Shown here piece after piece: positions 15,058 to 18,809 of a stretch of 18,809 bases of DNA. Made by a program: the position numbers and the translations under genes. Under the pieces are notes generated by a model. That model searched no databases. It was not told the DNA's origin and worked only from the letters and a program-made list of their open reading frames with translations. The stretch is taken from assembly GCA_002412425.1 (NCBI GenBank), contig DHVB01000014.1, positions 1 to 18,809 on the forward strand, given 5' to 3'. The stretch is from Bacteroidales bacterium UBA5219 (lineage in GTDB: Bacteria; Bacteroidota; Bacteroidia; Bacteroidales; ML635J-15). Within the stretch, counting starts at the first letter, position 1. Each line of letters begins with the position of its first letter.

Positions 15058-16941
15058 GTGAAATTGAACATTAACATATTAAGGAGAATTACACCTCGTT
15101 GGGTAGTTTTTTTAATTGATGTAAGCATTTGTTTAGTCTCGTTGATACTAGCTTATTATCTAAGATTTAACTTTATTATTCCTAGCAAGGAAAGGGATAG
15201 CCTTGCAATGGTTGTAGTCTTAGTTTTGAGTGTTAGAATGCTTTCATTTTACATTGGTAAGACATATGCAGGAATGGTAAGATATACCGGTACCAAAGAT
15301 ATTATCCGAATTTTTATTGTTTTGTTTATCGGTTCAGCTGTATTGATGGTTACTAATATTATTTACCTCGAATTGTACGACAAATATTTAATTCCAACTT
15401 CCATAATAATAATAGACTTTTTTATAACCACTTTTATTCTTTCTTTTTCTCGCCTATTGTTAAAAAACATATACCTTGAATTTAATAGTCCTCGTAGAGA
15501 AAGTGATAATGTGCTTATTTATGGCTCTGGCGAATTAGCTTTAATTACTAAAAAAACTGTGGACAATGATAGTAAATCAGATTATAGAGTAGTGGGATTT
15601 ATTGATCATCATAATAAGTTGAAAGGAAGTAAAATTGACGGCGTAAGTGTTTATCATTTAAAAGATTTGAAAAAAATTTTAGATGAGAAAAAAGTTTCTG
15701 TTGTTATAATTTCAGAAAAAGGAATGCCAATTAGTCGTAAAAATTATGTTATAGACACTTGCTTAGATAGAGATGTTGAAGTAAAAACCATACCTTATTT
15801 AACATCATTGCTGAGCGATAGCTTTAGTTTGAGCCAATTAAAAAATATTCGCATCGAGGATTTATTAGAGCGTCCCGAAATTAAAATGGACAAAGATGGA
15901 ATAAGAAAAAATCATTTGAATAAAACTGTTTTAATTACTGGTGCTGCTGGTTCAATAGGCAGTGAGCTTGTAAGACAGATTATTAGATTTTTGCCAAGTA
16001 AAGTATTATTATTAGATATAGCCGAATCTCCTTTGTATGATATTGAGTTGGAAATTAGAGAAAATTTCAAATTTAATAATATAGAAATCATTATTGGCGA
16101 TGTTAGAAATAAAGACTTGATAAATTATATTTTTGAAAAATATAAACCAGATTTTGTTTATCATGCTGCTGCGTATAAACATGTTCCAATGATGGAAAAT
16201 CATCCTAACGAAGCTGTAAAAACCAATGTGAAAGGAACAAAAGTAGTTGCTGAAGCAGCAATAAAATATAAAACTAGAAAATTTGTAATGGTTAGTACCG
16301 ATAAGGCTGTTAACCCTACAAATGTTATGGGTGCAAGCAAACGAATAGCAGAAATAGTAGTTCAATCTTTGTCTAAAACTTCGGAAACACAATTTGTAAC
16401 TACACGTTTTGGAAATGTTTTGGGTTCTAATGGTTCTGTTATACCGCGTTTTAGAAAACAAATAGAAGCAGGTGGTCCAGTAACAGTAACCGACCCCGAA
16501 ATTACTAGATACTTTATGACAATTCCAGAAGCTTGTCAGTTAGTTTTAGAAGCTGGAAACATGGGAGAAGGCGGAGAAGTATTTATTTTTGATATGGGTA
16601 AACCTGTGAAAATTATTAATCTAGCTAAAAAAATGATTTCATTATCTGGCTTAAAACCAGGGAAAGACATTCAAATTAGTATTACTGGTTTAAGACCTGG
16701 CGAAAAACTTTACGAAGAATTGTTGGCAAATAAAGAAAACACATTACCTACTTATCATCCTCAAATAATGATTGCTAAGCTAAAAGAATATGATGCTGAT
16801 GAAGTCTTGCCTGAAATAAACATGCTTATAGAAAATGCTATTGAGAAAAATGATAATTTTGAACTCGTAAAAAAAATGAAAGAAATTGTGCCTGAGTTTA
16901 TTAGCAAAAATTCTGTTTACGAAGTTTTAGATACAAATTAA
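15058..16941 (+). CDS. Membrane nucleotide-sugar 4,6-dehydratase/epimerase (CapD/WbpM family)
   Basis: At 627 residues this has the full length of CapD/WbpM-type enzymes. Four transmembrane helices lie in about 15-135. A first Rossmann-like domain follows (V-L-I-Y-G-S-G-E-L at 152-160). The catalytic NAD(P)-dependent domain begins near 290 with the T-G-A-A-G-S-I-G-S-E glycine loop (294-303). It has the family's Y-H-A-A-A-Y-K-H-V-P-M-M-E (368-380), S-T-D-K-A-V-N-P-T-N (413-422) and M-G-A-S-K (424-428), where Met-Lys replaces the usual Tyr-x-x-x-Lys. The C-terminal G-L-R-P-G-E-K-L-Y-E-E-L closes it. It makes 4-keto-6-deoxy UDP-sugars for O-antigen or capsule. The start is GTG; TTG at 15064 is the alternative. 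It is 22 bases after lpxD and converges with the following reverse-strand gene 13 bases away. Confidence 0.93.
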   Translation: MKLNINILRRITPRWVVFLIDVSICLVSLILAYYLRFNFIIPSKERDSLAMVVVLVLSVRMLSFYIGKTYAGMVRYTGTKDIIRIFIVLFIGSAVLMVTNIIYLELYDKYLIPTSIIIIDFFITTFILSFSRLLLKNIYLEFNSPRRESDNVLIYGSGELALITKKTVDNDSKSDYRVVGFIDHHNKLKGSKIDGVSVYHLKDLKKILDEKKVSVVIISEKGMPISRKNYVIDTCLDRDVEVKTIPYLTSLLSDSFSLSQLKNIRIEDLLERPEIKMDKDGIRKNHLNKTVLITGAAGSIGSELVRQIIRFLPSKVLLLDIAESPLYDIELEIRENFKFNNIEIIIGDVRNKDLINYIFEKYKPDFVYHAAAYKHVPMMENHPNEAVKTNVKGTKVVAEAAIKYKTRKFVMVSTDKAVNPTNVMGASKRIAEIVVQSLSKTSETQFVTTRFGNVLGSNGSVIPRFRKQIEAGGPVTVTDPEITRYFMTIPEACQLVLEAGNMGEGGEVFIFDMGKPVKIINLAKKMISLSGLKPGKDIQISITGLRPGEKLYEELLANKENTLPTYHPQIMIAKLKEYDADEVLPEINMLIENAIEKNDNFELVKKMKEIVPEFISKNSVYEVLDTN

Positions 16942-16954
16942 AAATCAATAAATT

Positions 16955-17887
16955 TTAAACAAAAACTTTTATAGCTTGTGGTATGATGCTTATCTCATAA
17001 GGAGCATAATCAATAATTTCACCATCAGTTTCAACAAAAATATCTTGGTCAGCTTCTATAAAGAATTTTTTGGTTTTAAACATTCTTACGCCTTTAACTT
17101 TACCTATGCTTCCATCATATAATCTTCTGACGTTTGTTACAATTTTAAATTTCGGCATATTTTTATAAATAGTAACATTAAGCCACCCATCATCAATTAT
17201 TGCATCAGGAGTTTGAATCATTCCACCACCAGAAAATTTGCCATTTCCAATACTTATTGATAAAAACTTTCCTTCAAGAATTTCATCATTTATATGAATT
17301 TTTAACTCCCAAGGTTTGTAAGTGATGAGGCTTTTTAGCAAATTAATCATATATGCTAAGTTTGTTCTTTTGCCTCTTTCTTTCATTTGATTTGTTGCTT
17401 TTACAACAACCGAGTCAAAGCAAAAACCTGCAATATTTATAAAATAAGCTTTTTTGTCTTCGTTGTCAGCCTTATATTTTATTACACCAACATCTTGAAA
17501 TTTAGTGTTTTTGCTTTTAAATCTATCTATTGCTTTTTGATAATCGTTGTCAAATTTATAATACTTAGACCAATCATTTCCTGTACCCATTTGAATAATG
17601 CCTAAGCTAATTTCTTGAGAATTAACTTCGTTTTGTTTAAGAACAGCGTTTGTAACTTCGTTTAAAGTGCCGTCACCACCAAGAATTATAAAGTTTCTAT
17701 GTCCAATTTTTATTTGTTCTAGAACAATTTCTTCGGCATGTCCAATATATTCAGTAAAAGCAAAATCAAAATCTAAATTGTTTTTATTTATAACTTCTAA
17801 CACATTATCCCATTCTCGTTCGCCTTCAGAATTGCCGGCATTTGGATTTATCAAAAAGAAGTATTTATTTTCGTAAGTTTTGTTCAA
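16955..17887 (-). CDS. Diacylglycerol kinase family lipid kinase (YegS/LCB5-like)
   Basis: The catalytic domain starts immediately: Y-F-F-L-I-N-P-N-A-G-N, then G-G-D-G-T-L-N-E-V at about 70-78 (the phosphate-binding glycine motif) and M-G-T-G-N-D-W at about 100-106. These mark the DAGK/YegS family, whose members phosphorylate diacylglycerol or related lipids with ATP at the membrane face. The frame is open much further upstream (to 18175), but that part overlaps the divergent gene at 17948 and reads as low-complexity F/I/N-rich sequence, so I reject it. No ATG lies between; TTG at 17885-17887 gives M-N-K-T-Y-E-N-K-Y-F and 310 residues, the usual family length. The true start is the least certain point. 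It converges with the CapD-like gene and is divergent from the next gene. Confidence 0.88.
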   Translation of the reverse strand: MNKTYENKYFFLINPNAGNSEGEREWDNVLEVINKNNLDFDFAFTEYIGHAEEIVLEQIKIGHRNFIILGGDGTLNEVTNAVLKQNEVNSQEISLGIIQMGTGNDWSKYYKFDNDYQKAIDRFKSKNTKFQDVGVIKYKADNEDKKAYFINIAGFCFDSVVVKATNQMKERGKRTNLAYMINLLKSLITYKPWELKIHINDEILEGKFLSISIGNGKFSGGGMIQTPDAIIDDGWLNVTIYKNMPKFKIVTNVRRLYDGSIGKVKGVRMFKTKKFFIEADQDIFVETDGEIIDYAPYEISIIPQAIKVFV

Positions 17888-17928
17888 AATATTTATTTTT
17901 ACAGTTTTATTTTTAATTTTACAAAATG

Positions 17929-17936
17929 CAAAAATA
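17929..17936 (-). promoter_or_regulatory. -7 box for the lipid kinase gene
   Basis: On the reverse strand this reads TATTTTTG (TAnnTTTG), inside the 60-base divergent gap. It would give a leader of about 35-40 bases to the TTG at 17887. A TTTG on the same strand at 17955-17952 is only 15 bases upstream, closer than the usual -33 spacing. Confidence 0.35.
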
Positions 17937-17947
17937 CAAATATAGTT

Positions 17948-18790
17948 ATGGCAAAAAAAATTAAACAGATAAAATCTTACCAAAGTGAAATTAACAAACC
18001 AGAAACCGAATATCTTGCTTTTGTTAAAGAATATAATGAAAAAGGTATGGAAATTAGGTTTGTAGAATTTACAGAAGACAATGAAGTCGAGTATGAGCAC
18101 ATACTTGAATGTGATAGTAATTTTAATCCAATTAAAGAGGAAATTATTAGCAATTCTGATGAGTATTCTGAGCAAAAAACTTACAAATATGATGAAAATA
18201 ATAAGTTAATTGAAGAGAAAATTCAATATCAAAATGCTTGGGAAAGCATAAAGAAATATGAAAGAGACGCAGAAAAACGTTGTGTTAAAGTTACTACCTT
18301 TGATGAGGAGGACGAGATTGAAGAAAGTAGCGAAATCTATTATAACGAAACGGGCGAAATACTTAAACGTATTGAATTTGATGAATATGGAAAGCAAAAA
18401 AGCAAGGTCGAACACAGCTTTGATGATAAAGGCTTATTAATTTTAAAAGAAGAATATTCCAATACAAAAAAACCAGATAAAATATTTCATTATCATTATA
18501 ATGAAAATGGAGCTCTTTATGCTGTTGAAACCAAAAACTCACGAAACCACTTAGTGGATTGGACAAAAATTACTTTTGATGAAAAAAATCGTCCTATTGA
18601 GCAAGCTAATATGGCAGGAACAAGACTTGTTATTGAATACAATGATAATGAAAGCGAGATAACAGAAACATATTATTTAGCAAACGGAGCAATTTATAAT
18701 AGAACAAAATATAAGAAAAACGCTGAAGGACTTACAGAATATGAAGAAACTAGTGATAAAATTACTAGATATGTTTATGAGTATTTTTAG
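17948..18790 (+). CDS. Cytosolic YD/RHS-like repeat protein, function unknown
   Basis: The product is 280 residues, acidic and lysine-rich, with no signal peptide or membrane segment. It is built from degenerate repeats of about 12-25 residues of the form Y/F-D/N-E-x-G/N-x-L/I, each likely a beta-hairpin: Y-N-E-K-G-M-E-I (29), Y-D-E-N-N-K-L-I (81), Y-N-E-T-G-E-I-L (132), F-D-E-Y-G-K-Q-K (144), F-D-D-K-G-L-L-I (158), Y-N-E-N-G-A-L-Y (184), F-D-E-K-N-R-P-I (210) and Y-N-D-N-E-S-E-I (231). These resemble YD/RHS-type or YwqK-type repeats. No catalytic motif is visible. Large RHS toxins and wall-associated proteins use such repeats, but this one is short and not exported, so a binding or scaffold role is the most I would infer. 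It ends 19 bases before the window ends. Confidence 0.8.
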   Translation: MAKKIKQIKSYQSEINKPETEYLAFVKEYNEKGMEIRFVEFTEDNEVEYEHILECDSNFNPIKEEIISNSDEYSEQKTYKYDENNKLIEEKIQYQNAWESIKKYERDAEKRCVKVTTFDEEDEIEESSEIYYNETGEILKRIEFDEYGKQKSKVEHSFDDKGLLILKEEYSNTKKPDKIFHYHYNENGALYAVETKNSRNHLVDWTKITFDEKNRPIEQANMAGTRLVIEYNDNESEITETYYLANGAIYNRTKYKKNAEGLTEYEETSDKITRYVYEYF

Positions 18791-18809
18791 GGATATTCGT
18801 TAAATTCAA

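Noticed and set aside
16012..16461. 149-codon reverse-strand frame inside the CapD-like gene
   Set aside because: It is antisense to the strongly conserved catalytic domain and reads as F/Y/C/N-rich low-complexity sequence.
17888..18175. Upstream extension of the lipid kinase frame to the ATG at 18175
   Set aside because: The extra 96 residues are F/I/N-rich, lack family similarity, and lie antisense to the repeat-protein gene at 17948.
1..18809. CRISPR array, insertion sequence or phage genes
   Set aside because: No regularly spaced repeats, transposase, integrase or phage structural motifs were found on either strand.

Overview
The window is AT-rich and reads as chromosome from a member of the Bacteroidota. 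Support comes from the gene families (a DUF5686-type outer-membrane protein with a carboxypeptidase-regulatory-like domain, a lipoprotein-type RND adaptor, LpxD), from signal peptides ending in the L-Y-S-Q style, and from TAnnTTTG boxes (the Bacteroidota -7 promoter element) in front of most transcription units. I cannot place it to genus. No rRNA, tRNA, CRISPR array or transposase was seen.

Layout. Positions 1-414 are non-coding and hold a small palindrome (about 183-209) and a GC-richer, nested inverted-repeat element (265-414) that ends exactly at the stop codon of the reverse-strand DUF5686 gene (415-2880). Divergent from that gene, a five-gene operon (3094-9573) encodes a small lipoprotein, a DUF2147 protein, and a complete tripartite efflux system: adaptor, RND permease and TolC-like channel, the last three joined by ATGA overlaps. 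Positions 9722-12423 hold a two-gene type II restriction-modification system that resembles the AccI family. A 355-base gap with two hairpins and a possible gene relic follows. Next come an HD-domain phosphohydrolase (12779-14005) and lpxD (14007-15035), then a CapD/WbpM-like nucleotide-sugar 4,6-dehydratase/epimerase (15058-16941). A diacylglycerol-kinase-family gene lies on the reverse strand (16955-17887), and a cytosolic repeat protein of unknown function closes the window (17948-18790).

How the parts fit. Most of the window concerns the envelope: an outer-membrane protein, drug or metabolite export, lipid A acylation, surface-sugar synthesis and lipid phosphorylation. The restriction-modification pair is the clear accessory island between two envelope blocks. 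By eye I found no GT(A/C)(G/T)AC site, the AccI target, anywhere in the window, while sites of similar composition (GTYRAC) are present. That fits a long-resident enzyme of this specificity but needs a computed count.

The most unusual signals are the structured element at 265-414, the apparent leaderless GTG starts of the HD and CapD-like genes (TAATTTTG 3-4 nt before GTG in both), and a seven-codon reading frame just after the promoter box of the restriction operon. I see no clearly novel multi-gene system; the novelty is mainly in the non-coding and start-site features.
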